The notes under the pieces: model-generated
Seen by the model: the letters and a program-made list of their open reading frames with translations, nothing else
What the model was told of the DNA's origin: nothing
Database searches by the model: none
Shown: positions 17,202 through 25,637 of the stretch, in pieces
Position numbering within the stretch: the stretch's first letter is position 1
Layout of the letters: each line of letters opens with the position of its first letter
NCBI GenBank assembly: GCA_902781945.1
Contig: CACZLE010000027.1
Span: 1-39,687 of the forward strand
DNA: 39,687 nt
DNA from: an uncultured Eubacteriales bacterium
Lineage (GTDB): Bacteria > Bacillota > Clostridia > Christensenellales > Aristaeellaceae
Direction of reading: 5' to 3'
Position numbers and translations under genes: made by a program

Positions 17202-18064
17202 AGATCTGTACAGTATATGGCACCACCCTGCGCATCCACCCGATTTTCCCCATGATGCTGCTGCTGTTTCTCCTGGGCGGGCAGGGACTTTTGATCGCAG
17301 CTTATCTGCTGGCGCTCTTTTTTCATGAGGCCGGACATGTTTGCGCCGCTTCCCGCCTGGGACTGTCCGTGACGGTGATCGAGCTGACGCCCTTTGGCGG
17401 CATGATGCAAATCGCGGAGAGTGAAACGCTTTTTGGGCTCAAAGGATTTCTGCTGGCAGCCGCCGGGATTTTGGTCAATCTGGTCTGCTTATTGCTCACC
17501 GCTTTCCTCCTGTCGCTCCACACAACGCCCTTTCTGATCTATTTTCTGCTGGCCCATTTCGCCATGCTGACGGTCAATCTGATCCCTGTACTGCCCCTGG
17601 ACGGCGGACGGATGCTGCTGGCGCTGCTGGCTGCTCGCTTTCCCCGGGTCCGCGTATGGAAACTCATGCTGGTCTCCGGGCGCATCCTTGCCTGCCTGTC
17701 TATCCTGTTTAGCCTCTTTCTGGCAATTAACGGTGTCTATCAGCCCAGCTGGGCCATTCTGGGCTGCTATCTGCTGTATTCCTCCTTTTTGGAGGAAAAG
17801 CAATCCGCCGCGCGCTATATCACCGCTTTGTTTTCCCGCAGATATCGTGCTGACGCCGGAGAAGCCCTGCCCATGCAAACCCTGTGCGTCAGCCCGGAAA
17901 CGCCCCTGCGCGTGCTGCTGCCGCAATTAAGCCCCCGGGCCTACCACATGATCGCCGTATTGGACGACGCGGCCTGTGAAGTGACGGGCACGATAAGCGA
18001 AAAGGAGCTTTATACGGCGGTTCTGGAGCGTCCGGAAGCGAAAATCATGGATCTGATGCGATAA
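17198..18064 (+). CDS. spoIVFB: SpoIVFB-type site-2 intramembrane metalloprotease with C-terminal CBS-like segment
   Basis: A site-2 protease family member of 288 residues. In Bacillus, SpoIVFB cleaves pro-sigma-K in the mother cell. The zinc site is H43-E44-x-x-H47 (FFHEAGHVCA), with the third ligand D135 in LPLDGGRML. Several hydrophobic segments cover residues 15-190. The last ~65 residues (from MQTLCVSPETPLRVLLPQL) resemble a single CBS motif region, as in SpoIVFB, where it senses ATP. It is coupled to spoIVFA through ATGA and is the last gene of the core operon, closed by a clear terminator. Confidence 0.9.
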   Translation: MKICTVYGTTLRIHPIFPMMLLLFLLGGQGLLIAAYLLALFFHEAGHVCAASRLGLSVTVIELTPFGGMMQIAESETLFGLKGFLLAAAGILVNLVCLLLTAFLLSLHTTPFLIYFLLAHFAMLTVNLIPVLPLDGGRMLLALLAARFPRVRVWKLMLVSGRILACLSILFSLFLAINGVYQPSWAILGCYLLYSSFLEEKQSAARYITALFSRRYRADAGEALPMQTLCVSPETPLRVLLPQLSPRAYHMIAVLDDAACEVTGTISEKELYTAVLERPEAKIMDLMR

Positions 18065-18069
18065 AAAAA

Positions 18070-18096
18070 CGATCCGGGCTTTTGTATCCCGGATCG
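18070..18096. terminator. Bidirectional intrinsic terminator
   Basis: A perfect 9-bp stem, CGATCCGGG (18070-18078) with CCCGGATCG (18088-18096), has a 9-nt loop. It is flanked by seven A on the left and CTTTTCGTTT on the right, so it can end transcription of spoIVFB (plus) and of the phosphatase gene (minus, where the T-run is perfect). Confidence 0.85.
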
Positions 18097-18109
18097 CTTT
18101 TCGTTTGTG

Positions 18110-19687
18110 TTACTGTTCTCCGTAGCCCTTGTATTCCATGCACAGCATGGTCAAATCGTCAAACTGCGGCGCGTCCTGCACAAAATCATCCACAGCCTCC
18201 CGGACGTTGCGGAGCATCTGCAGCGGCGCCACATCCGGCTGGCGGTTCAGCGCGTCAAGCATGCGCTCCGTGCCAAACAGCTCATTGTCCTTATTGGTGG
18301 CTTCGGCCACGCCGTCCGTGTAGACGAAAATCTTGGCTCCCGGCTCCAATTGCAGTTCATATTCCCGATATTTTGCGCCTTCCATGCCGCCGATCACGAA
18401 ACCGTGACGATCCTTATAGATCTCGAAGGAACCGTCCGGGCGTTTAATGGCGGGATATTCATGGCCCGCGTTGGCGGCGGTCAGCTTGCCGGTGGAGAGT
18501 TCCAGGATGCCCAGCCACACGGTGACAAACATCTGAGCCTCGTTGTTGGAGCAAATGGCCTCGTTGGTTTTGGCCAGGATCTCCGCGGGCGATCTGCCCA
18601 GCATGGCCACGCTTTGCAGGATGATCTTGGACGCCATCATGAACAGCGCCGCAGGCACGCCCTTGCCGCTGACATCGGCAATGACCATGCACAGATGATC
18701 GTCGTCGATCAGGAAGTAATCGTAGAAATCGCCGCCAACCTCCTTGGCAGGATCCATGCTGGCGTAAATATCAAACTCCTTGCGATCCGGGAAGGCCGGG
18801 AAAATATGGGGCAGCATGGCGGCCTGAATATCCGTGGCCAGGGACAGTTCGGCCCCGATGCGCTCCTTTTCCGCCGTGACCCGCTTGACAGTCTCCACAT
18901 ATTCCACCGTCTTATGGGACAGATTGGCAAAGGACTGGGCCAGCTCCTCAATTTCATCGCCGGTGCGGTAGGCACTCTCCATCTTGAATTCCAGATTGCC
19001 TTCCCGCAGCTCCGAAATCCGGCGGGTAATGGTGTTCAGCGGCGCCACAATGCGTTTGGCCAGCACCAACGCCCCCGTCAGCATCAGCACCGTCACCACG
19101 ATCATCAGCACGGTGGCAACGGCCTGGGAATGATTGGTGTTTTCGCGGTAGGTATCCGTCACCTGCCGTTGGATCTGGTCGTAGCTGCCCTGGAGCATGA
19201 CGACGGGCTGACGGGCGACTTCCTGTTTATAGGCTGAAATAAGCGTCCAGCCCGGCGTTTCGATGGGCATGCCGATGATATAGTAGTCTGTGCCGTCCAG
19301 CATGGGACCCTGCGCAACGCCCGTCATCTGGCCTTGCAGGGCGGAATCCGCGATTTCTGCCAGCAGCGGGATTCGGGATGCGCGCAGATCGCCGGTCCGA
19401 TCCTCCTCCGCAATGGGGAAGTCCTCAGTCTGCAGTGAAAGCACGGCCCTGCCATCCTGATTGACCAGCAGCTGCGTTTCATTTTCCACCAGGGAAGCCA
19501 GCAGGATCTGCTGCATTTTATCCAGGAACAGATCCGTTCCCACCACGGCCAGCAGCTCTCCGTCCGCGTCATATACGGGCATGGCGCATTCCACGCAGTA
19601 CACGCCGGTCACCGCGTCCAATTCGCCGTCCGTAAAGATCAGATCGCCCGCCTCCACGGCCTGCCGATAGCATAGTTCAGTCTCCAT
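18110..19687 (-). CDS. SpoIIE/RsbU-type serine phosphatase with HAMP, missing its 5' end
   Basis: The catalytic end is intact. It is a PP2C-type (SpoIIE) domain with metal-binding aspartates in GGDFYDYFLIDDD and VIADVSGKGVPAALF, and it ends with QFDDLTMLCMEY. Before it come a transmembrane helix (TVLMIVVTVLMLTGALVLAK) and a HAMP linker. What remains of the extracellular sensor is only the second half of a double-Cache domain (from about YRQAVEAGDLIFTDGELDAV). The first membrane helix and the first sensor half, expected to be 150 or more residues, are missing. No ribosome site precedes ATG 19687. The reading frame runs up to TTG 19723 inside the terminator of the upstream glycosidase gene. It is probably a remnant, although the catalytic part could still be folded. 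Such enzymes normally act on anti-sigma-factor antagonists. Confidence 0.8.
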   Translation of the reverse strand: METELCYRQAVEAGDLIFTDGELDAVTGVYCVECAMPVYDADGELLAVVGTDLFLDKMQQILLASLVENETQLLVNQDGRAVLSLQTEDFPIAEEDRTGDLRASRIPLLAEIADSALQGQMTGVAQGPMLDGTDYYIIGMPIETPGWTLISAYKQEVARQPVVMLQGSYDQIQRQVTDTYRENTNHSQAVATVLMIVVTVLMLTGALVLAKRIVAPLNTITRRISELREGNLEFKMESAYRTGDEIEELAQSFANLSHKTVEYVETVKRVTAEKERIGAELSLATDIQAAMLPHIFPAFPDRKEFDIYASMDPAKEVGGDFYDYFLIDDDHLCMVIADVSGKGVPAALFMMASKIILQSVAMLGRSPAEILAKTNEAICSNNEAQMFVTVWLGILELSTGKLTAANAGHEYPAIKRPDGSFEIYKDRHGFVIGGMEGAKYREYELQLEPGAKIFVYTDGVAEATNKDNELFGTERMLDALNRQPDVAPLQMLRNVREAVDDFVQDAPQFDDLTMLCMEYKGYGEQ

Positions 19688-19710
19688 GTGCAGCCATATA
19701 TGCAAAAAAG

Positions 19711-19750
19711 GAAGAAAAAACAAGCCGCAGCGATTGAACTGCGGCTTGTT
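19711..19750 (-). terminator. Intrinsic terminator of the glycosidase operon
   Basis: On the minus strand, a perfect 12-bp stem (19739-19750 with 19719-19730, arms AACAAGCCGCAG and CTGCGGCTTGTT) and an 8-nt loop are followed by a T-rich tail (TTTTTTCTTCC). It lies 14 bp after the GH39 stop codon and ends the long minus-strand operon. Confidence 0.9.
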
Positions 19751-19763
19751 TACAGGATCGATT

Positions 19764-21359
19764 TCAGCGGATCACAAATCCATAGACATCGTTGACCCCC
19801 AGTTCCGCCCGGATGGTCAGCATGCCGTCCTGCCAGGTGAAGGGCCATTCCTCCTCCTGCACGGCGCTGCGCGCTTTCAGGTCCTCCACCTCGGCGTGGT
19901 TCAGGGATACGGGCTTGCCCATCTCCTCCCACAGCTTCAAGGGGTTGCCATGCTCCTCGTCGACGCGCCTGACGGTGACGCTGGCAGGCTTCTTCGCGCA
20001 GGCCAAATGAATGACCGCTTCTTTCTTGGGCAGATCCAGCTGCTTCATCTTCTGCCGGAACAGGATCACATGGGTTTCCCCGTTCCCTTCAAAGGCGGCG
20101 GCGCCCACTTCGGCATCAAAGACCTCCGGGCCCAGATCAATGCGGGTGTCCGGGGCGTCAGCCAGCAGCTTCATAGCATAGAACACGGGCTTGGGGATGC
20201 CGTTCTGGGTCAGTATGCCAAAGCCGCCGTGGAATTCCTGCGGAAAGGGATGCAATTCCTCGAACACGTCGCTGAAGCACCAGATGGAGGAACCCGTCAC
20301 ATGATCCGCCACCGCCAGGGCCATTTTTACGTCATAAGCCGCCACCTTGCGGGTGTCGTTGGTATAGGCGGAGAAAATGGCGTTCTCGTTCCATTCTGTA
20401 TAGTACAGCGGGAGGCCCTGGGCCTGTTCATGGGTGCGGGCCGCGTTTTTGCGGAACAGATCGTCCGGTATATCCGTGGTTTCCGATTTATCCGGCGTTG
20501 CCGCGCGATAGCCCGCCAGGAAGGTCTTTTCTTTTTCCCGCGCCAATGCCTCTCCGGCCTGGCGCAGATGCTCCTGCCAGCTTTCAAAGCCGCCTGCTTG
20601 GCCCTCAGCGTCTCCCTGGTCCTCCACACCGCCCAGGGGATCGCCTGCATATTGATGAGTGGTCACGAAATCCAGGGGCACGTTATTCTCATGGCAGAAG
20701 GCCACAAAGCTGCTGATCCATTTGCTGCCGCTGGTGGAGGGACCGCCCACGGGAATCTGGCTGTCCACATCCTTGATGGCCCGGGCCGTTTCCGCGTACA
20801 GTCGGAAATACTCGTCCCGGCTGCCGTTCCAGAAGATGTAAGGCAGATCGGGCTCATTCCAGACCTCAAAATACCAGGTGCGGATCTCCTCGACCCCGTA
20901 CCGATGGATCAGGAAGCGGATAAAGGCTTGCAGATATTCCCGCCAGGCCGCATAATCGGCAGGCGGCACGATATTGGGCTTGTAGAAGAAGCCGCCCGTC
21001 AGGGGCCGTCCGTCCCGGATGGCCAGTTTGCCAGGCATGAAGGATAATTCCACAAAGGGTTTCATGCCCGCCGCCAGCACATTGTCATAGGCGACGCCGC
21101 AGGCGTTGAAATTGTATTCCGTGTACGCCTCCGCGCCGGGCAGATCCATCTGCATGGACAGATCGTTGCAGGTGCGCATATCATCGCAGAAAATGCCGTG
21201 AAAGCGCACGCGGTCAATGCCGAGCGCATCATGGATATATTTCAGCTGCCGGGTATAATCGGTGCGCAGGGCCAGCAAGGCATGACCGCTGCCCACGCAA
21301 AACTGCCAATGTTTTTTATGGGGAACGCGGGGAAGGCTGCCGTTGATCGTAAACTCCAT
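19764..21359 (-). CDS. GH39 glycoside hydrolase, beta-xylosidase-like
   Basis: A 531-residue retaining glycosidase of family GH39. The acid/base is E169 in VWNEPDLPYIF and the likely nucleophile is E322 in YYTEWNENA. The N-terminal barrel start is RVRFHGIFCDDM, and a beta-sandwich accessory domain follows the barrel (about 390-531). Family members are mostly beta-xylosidases or alpha-L-iduronidases; xylosidase is the commoner bacterial activity, but the substrate cannot be told here. No signal peptide is present, so it acts in the cytoplasm. AAGGAG precedes the ATG. It is the last gene of the operon. Confidence 0.9.
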   Translation of the reverse strand: MEFTINGSLPRVPHKKHWQFCVGSGHALLALRTDYTRQLKYIHDALGIDRVRFHGIFCDDMRTCNDLSMQMDLPGAEAYTEYNFNACGVAYDNVLAAGMKPFVELSFMPGKLAIRDGRPLTGGFFYKPNIVPPADYAAWREYLQAFIRFLIHRYGVEEIRTWYFEVWNEPDLPYIFWNGSRDEYFRLYAETARAIKDVDSQIPVGGPSTSGSKWISSFVAFCHENNVPLDFVTTHQYAGDPLGGVEDQGDAEGQAGGFESWQEHLRQAGEALAREKEKTFLAGYRAATPDKSETTDIPDDLFRKNAARTHEQAQGLPLYYTEWNENAIFSAYTNDTRKVAAYDVKMALAVADHVTGSSIWCFSDVFEELHPFPQEFHGGFGILTQNGIPKPVFYAMKLLADAPDTRIDLGPEVFDAEVGAAAFEGNGETHVILFRQKMKQLDLPKKEAVIHLACAKKPASVTVRRVDEEHGNPLKLWEEMGKPVSLNHAEVEDLKARSAVQEEEWPFTWQDGMLTIRAELGVNDVYGFVIR

Positions 21360-21371
21360 GGTTTTCTCCTT

Positions 21372-22202
21372 TCACAAGCCCAGATTGGCATGAAACGCGT
21401 CCAGCAGGCCCTGTTGATATACGCCCGCATAGGTTTCATTCATGAACTTTTCCAGCGCCTCGTCCAGGAAGCGCTGCCAGCTCTCGTTTTCATGGCTCAC
21501 CAGGATGGGATAATAGAGCACGTTATTCTTGCGGGCCGCCTGCTCGTCTCCCGGCGCGTCGCCGCACATCAGGATGGCGTCATACCCCTTTTCCACCAGC
21601 TTCCCGATGCAATAGGCCTTGCTGCCCATTTCCTGGGTGCATAGCAAATCCACCTCTTCCAGCAGATGGAACCGCTTCCACTCGTCCCGCACGGCCTCCG
21701 GGTTGGCGCTGGACACCACGACCACGTCGGCCTGCCGATGGGCCGCGGCCAGCGCCTCCTTTACATGGTCGAAGGGCTTCACTTCCTCCGGCGGCAGGTT
21801 TTCAATGGACCGATTCACCGCCCGGCTCCAGTTGAGTGCCTTTGCAAAGATGGGATGCTGGGTGATCTGCTTGGCCACCGCGTCGTTGGAAAGCTCCGGC
21901 GCGTCCTGAGCCCAGGCACACAGCAGCTCAACGCCGTCGATGGGCGTATACTGCCGGTTGATTTCATCCAGCGCCATGGCCAGGCCCTTGAAGCGGTTGA
22001 TGCCCCGGGTGCCGGAATAGAGGTTGATCACATTCCAGCGGGTCAAAATGGGCTCCCGCCATTGCTCCAAGCCCCATTCCTCCACCATGCAGGGACCGAA
22101 GCAGCGGATATGCTTGATATTCATGGTATCCATGGCGCAGCCGTCGGAATCCACGCATACCGCCGCACGCCGGGCCCTTTTGAAGTCATCCAATGCCGAC
22201 AT
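21372..22202 (-). CDS. HAD-superfamily hydrolase
   Basis: A 276-residue haloacid-dehalogenase phosphatase. The motif I aspartates are D18 and D20 in CVDSDGCAMDTM. Motif II is VVVVSSANPEAV, and the metal-binding motif IV is ILMCGDAPGDEQAA. A large helical cap (about 35-135) is inserted after motif I. The substrate is unknown; from its place between an esterase and a xylosidase a sugar phosphate is a reasonable guess. The ribosome site GGGAGG overlaps the end of the preceding esterase gene, whose stop lies 2 bp upstream. Confidence 0.85.
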   Translation of the reverse strand: MSALDDFKRARRAAVCVDSDGCAMDTMNIKHIRCFGPCMVEEWGLEQWREPILTRWNVINLYSGTRGINRFKGLAMALDEINRQYTPIDGVELLCAWAQDAPELSNDAVAKQITQHPIFAKALNWSRAVNRSIENLPPEEVKPFDHVKEALAAAHRQADVVVVSSANPEAVRDEWKRFHLLEEVDLLCTQEMGSKAYCIGKLVEKGYDAILMCGDAPGDEQAARKNNVLYYPILVSHENESWQRFLDEALEKFMNETYAGVYQQGLLDAFHANLGL

Positions 22203-22204
22203 GT

Positions 22205-23209
22205 TTATTCCTCCCGATCATTCTCAATGGTCGCCAGCCGCTGTTCGATTTCCCGAATGGCGTCCTGATCCAGGCCGCAGTATTGCAGACTGTTGCGCAG
22301 GGTGATCACGTTTGCGGCTGCCGGCGGAACCCTGTTTTGGCCGCCGTGCAGGATATCGTCCAGCAAGACTTTTCCCTGGGGATGCTTCATCAGATACTCC
22401 ATCGTGCAATCCAGGTTCAGCGTTTTCTCACGGTTGCCGTTGATTTTGCCGCCAAAGCGCGGTGCGGTGAGGCCCTGAGCATCCATGCCGCCCAGCACGT
22501 CCCCCAGCCAAGCGATACTGTCCTCCATCCAATGGGGGTAGCGGCTGGAGCAGTCCTGGAAGGCAATGCTGGGATCGCCGGTGGTCAGCCCATGGGGACC
22601 GTTGGCGTAGATATGGCTTTCAAAAGCGATCTCATGCGCCCACAGAGCGTTGATCAGATGCAGGGCGTTGGAGGCGGGCACCAAGTTGTCGGTGCGGGTG
22701 GCAAACACGAAGCAGGGACAGGTGCGCTCATCCACCGCGGAAGGTACGTCCGGCGCGGAGGGCAGATAATCATGGACACAGTCCCCGTCGATCACCGGAT
22801 AGCCCAGAATGGCGGCGTTGGGCCGATTGACGGACATGGCGGCGGCGCAGGCTGCCAAATGCCCGCCGGCGGAGAAGCCAATGACGGCGATGCGGTCCGC
22901 GGCGATATGCCAATCCGCCACGTGCTGCCGGATCAAGCTCATGGCCTGCTCATAATCGTTCAGCGGATTGGGCCACACAGCCTGCTCATTGAGCGAATAG
23001 CGCAGGATAAAAGCATGATAGCCCGCCTTCAAATAGGGAAAGGCCACGGGGTCGGCCTCCCGATCCGAGCAGAAATGATAGCCGCCGCCCGGGATGATCA
23101 GCACGGCGGGACGCTGAGACAAGCCGGAGAATTCTCCGCCCACCGGCTGGAGATACGCGGTGAGGCTGACATTTCGTTCATCGTTCAGGACAATGTATTC
23201 CTTTTGCAT
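22205..23209 (-). CDS. Alpha/beta-hydrolase esterase (BD-FAE / acetyl-xylan-esterase-like) with shared C-terminal tail
   Basis: A 334-residue cytoplasmic alpha/beta hydrolase. The oxyanion loop is IIPGGGYHF, and the nucleophile is S113 in VIGFSAGGHLAA. The catalytic Asp/His are likely within CFVFATRTDNLVPA and YANGPHGLT. The closest families are feruloyl/acetyl esterases that strip ester groups from plant sugars. After the hydrolase fold comes a helical tail (residues 264-334, 22208-22420) that resembles the tails of the GH78 and GH2 enzymes in this window. The start at 23209 was chosen over an upstream in-frame codon because GGAGAGAG lies just before it. Confidence 0.86.
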   Translation of the reverse strand: MQKEYIVLNDERNVSLTAYLQPVGGEFSGLSQRPAVLIIPGGGYHFCSDREADPVAFPYLKAGYHAFILRYSLNEQAVWPNPLNDYEQAMSLIRQHVADWHIAADRIAVIGFSAGGHLAACAAAMSVNRPNAAILGYPVIDGDCVHDYLPSAPDVPSAVDERTCPCFVFATRTDNLVPASNALHLINALWAHEIAFESHIYANGPHGLTTGDPSIAFQDCSSRYPHWMEDSIAWLGDVLGGMDAQGLTAPRFGGKINGNREKTLNLDCTMEYLMKHPQGKVLLDDILHGGQNRVPPAAANVITLRNSLQYCGLDQDAIREIEQRLATIENDREE

Positions 23210-23220
23210 AGCTCTCTCCT

Positions 23221-24969
23221 TTACAGCCTGGTATCCCACCGTCCGCAGAACACGGTTTCATCCGCCGTGCCATGGAAGGCGCTTTTGCCGGTGATCTTTT
23301 CGACAGCGGCCCGCACGTTTTCCCGGTTGGGGCCGTAGGCGTTGATGAAGGTATGGATGTTGGCGCAGTCCACCAGATGGTTGGTGTAATTGAGGCTGAC
23401 GCCCACGGTGGGCACCTCCTCGGTGTACCAGGGCATTTCCATGCTGTGGCCGCTGCTCCAGGACAGGCGCTCGATATTGCGCTGGGCATAGCCCTTCACA
23501 TAAATGAACACGAACACCACGTCGTATTTTTTCTTAAAATCCTCCCGGCGGCCCATCTGCATCATCTTTACAAAGTTCATGGGATGGGGACCATTCTCCA
23601 CTTCCAGATCGTAGAAGCTGGGACATTGGGTCACGGCAAAGCCTGCCCGCTCCAATTCCTCCGTGATCAGCGCCCGCATGCCGTCGCCCTGGTAGGCTTT
23701 GCTGTTGGGGGTGCTTTGCACATAGATCAGCAAAGCGTTTTTCCTCTGCGCTGGATCAATGGGCAGCAGATGACGGGTATCCTTCACCAGGGTGATACCG
23801 GTGTCGGCGGCATCCACGGTAAAGGCTTTGTGGGCTTCGCAGCCGATTTCGTCCAACCCGGCCTTGTCGGGATACCGCACGGCGTCGTCATACAGTTTCA
23901 GGTGAGCCTTCATGCCCAGGACGCGAAGCAGGGCATCATGGAGCCTTTCTTCCGTCACGATGCCGCTTTCGTATCCCGCTTTCAGATAGCCCAGATCTTC
24001 CTCGAAATCATTGGCAAACAGGAACATATCGCAGCCCGCGGCGATGCAGGCGGGCACGGCGTCCTTGCGAGCCATGACGCCGGACATGCCGATCATGTGG
24101 GACGCGTCGGAGATGATCAGGCCGTTGAAGCCCATCTGTTCCCGCAGGAGATCCTGCAAAAGCTCCGGCGCCAGGGACGCGGGCATGATCTGCTCGTTGC
24201 GGATGCCCGGGCGCAGGCTGCGGCTCATGGCGGGCAGAGAAATCTGGCCGGTCATGATGGTTTCCAGGCCCTCGTCGATCATGGTCTGATACACCTTGCC
24301 ATAGCTTCCCAGCCACTCCTCCACGCCCGCCTCGTTATGGGCCGGGGAGATATGGGGATCCAGCTCGTCCCAGCCGTCCCCGGGGAAATGCTTGCAGGTG
24401 CAGGCCATATGAGGCGCGGCATCCTTGATGCCCCGGATGTAGGCGCGCACGCATTCGATCACCCGATCCGGATCGCTGCCGAAGGAACGGGTGTTGACGA
24501 TGGTATTGCGCCAGTTTTTATAGACGTCCGCCACGGGATTGAACATCCAGTTGACGCCGATGGCCGCCGCCTCTTTGCCAGCTGCGTAACCCATATGATA
24601 GGCTGTTTTCGTGCCTTCGCTGGCTCCGGCTTCCGCCGCCGTGGCCACAAAGGTGCCCTCCTTGGGCAGCACGCCGTTGCCGCCGTCGTCGCAGTTGCCC
24701 GCGATAAACACGGGAACGCGGCTGTACTGCTGGAACAGGCGGTTTTGCAGCCACACGCTTTCCTTGTCGCCCCCCTGCCAGCGCATGCCGCCGGGCCGGG
24801 CGATGGACATCAGATTTTTGATCTGCTCCTCGTTCACGCCCGGCACCGCTTTGAGCAGCACAAACAGCTGGCTCAGCTTTTCCTCCAGGGTCATGGAAGA
24901 AAGCATATCCGTGACCCATTCGATCTCCGCGTCCGTCAGATAAAAGGGCTTGGCCTTCAGATCCACCAT
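23221..24969 (-). CDS. GH3 glycoside hydrolase, NagZ-like (beta-N-acetylhexosaminidase type)
   Basis: A 582-residue GH3 enzyme. The nucleophile is D288 in LIISDASHM. The loop CKHFPGDGWDELDPH keeps the Asp-x-His pair (D204, H206) that serves as acid/base in NagZ-type hexosaminidases and is absent from ordinary GH3 glucosidases. A second alpha/beta domain follows (about 375-560). Actual substrates of this subgroup may be broader than GlcNAc. No signal peptide is present. A good AAAGGAGGGG site precedes the ATG at 24969. It is a paralogue of the broken gene at 25638-27301, with pgmB between them. Confidence 0.88.
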   Translation of the reverse strand: MVDLKAKPFYLTDAEIEWVTDMLSSMTLEEKLSQLFVLLKAVPGVNEEQIKNLMSIARPGGMRWQGGDKESVWLQNRLFQQYSRVPVFIAGNCDDGGNGVLPKEGTFVATAAEAGASEGTKTAYHMGYAAGKEAAAIGVNWMFNPVADVYKNWRNTIVNTRSFGSDPDRVIECVRAYIRGIKDAAPHMACTCKHFPGDGWDELDPHISPAHNEAGVEEWLGSYGKVYQTMIDEGLETIMTGQISLPAMSRSLRPGIRNEQIMPASLAPELLQDLLREQMGFNGLIISDASHMIGMSGVMARKDAVPACIAAGCDMFLFANDFEEDLGYLKAGYESGIVTEERLHDALLRVLGMKAHLKLYDDAVRYPDKAGLDEIGCEAHKAFTVDAADTGITLVKDTRHLLPIDPAQRKNALLIYVQSTPNSKAYQGDGMRALITEELERAGFAVTQCPSFYDLEVENGPHPMNFVKMMQMGRREDFKKKYDVVFVFIYVKGYAQRNIERLSWSSGHSMEMPWYTEEVPTVGVSLNYTNHLVDCANIHTFINAYGPNRENVRAAVEKITGKSAFHGTADETVFCGRWDTRL

Positions 24970-24983
24970 GGCGCACCCCTCCT

Positions 24984-25625
24984 TTATTTTACGATCTCCA
25001 CCAGTTCCCGGATGGTCTGCATATTCCAGTCGCCCGCCTTGTTCAGGGCGGCGTCCCCCAGACAGGCCACCTTCATTCCGCCGGCGTGACCGGCCTCGGC
25101 GCCCGAAACGGCATCCTCCACCACAAGGCAATGCTCCGGCGCAATGCCCAGCATCTCCGCCGCCTTGACGAACACCTCGGGATCGGGCTTGGAACGGGTG
25201 ATGTTGTTGCCGTCGCTGACGGCGTCAAAGTAATTCCCCAGGCCGATCTGGCCCAGGATGAAAGGCGTATTCTTGGAAGAGGAGCCGATGGCCAGCTTGA
25301 GGCCCATGGCCCGCAGGGCGTCCAGGGTCTCCTTCACCTCGTCGCTCAGATCCTTGGTGCTCATCTCCCGCAGGGATTCCCGATAGATATCGTTTTTCTG
25401 CCGGGCCAATTCTTCCTTTTTCTCCTGGCTCAGGGCGGGGCCGTCATATTTTTCCAAAATGATTTCCAGGCTGGCCATGCGGCTCACGCCCCGCAGGCGG
25501 TTATTGATGGTGCGATCAAAGGGAATGCCCATGCCGTCCGCCATGGCCTTCCAAGCGCGGTAATGGTATTCGTCGGTAAAACAGATCACGCCGTCCAGAT
25601 CAAAAATGACCGCTTGAAATTTCAT
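24984..25625 (-). CDS. pgmB: Beta-phosphoglucomutase-family HAD hydrolase
   Basis: A 213-residue HAD protein with FDLDGVICFTDEYHYRAW (nucleophile and acid/base aspartates D8 and D10), a four-helix cap with R-G-V-S-R (residues 45-49), GSSSKN, RSKPDPE and VVEDAVSGAEAG. This combination is typical of beta-phosphoglucomutase, which interconverts beta-glucose-1-phosphate and glucose-6-phosphate. No phosphorylase is in the window to make its substrate, so a different sugar phosphate is possible. GGAGG precedes the ATG. It sits between two GH3 paralogues. Confidence 0.87.
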   Translation of the reverse strand: MKFQAVIFDLDGVICFTDEYHYRAWKAMADGMGIPFDRTINNRLRGVSRMASLEIILEKYDGPALSQEKKEELARQKNDIYRESLREMSTKDLSDEVKETLDALRAMGLKLAIGSSSKNTPFILGQIGLGNYFDAVSDGNNITRSKPDPEVFVKAAEMLGIAPEHCLVVEDAVSGAEAGHAGGMKVACLGDAALNKAGDWNMQTIRELVEIVK

Positions 25626-25637
25626 AATCTTGCCTCC

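Noticed and set aside
19687..19723. A functional start for the phosphatase at TTG 19723
   Set aside because: The codon lies inside the stem and T-run of the upstream terminator with no ribosome site, and the added residues do not resemble a signal or sensor sequence.
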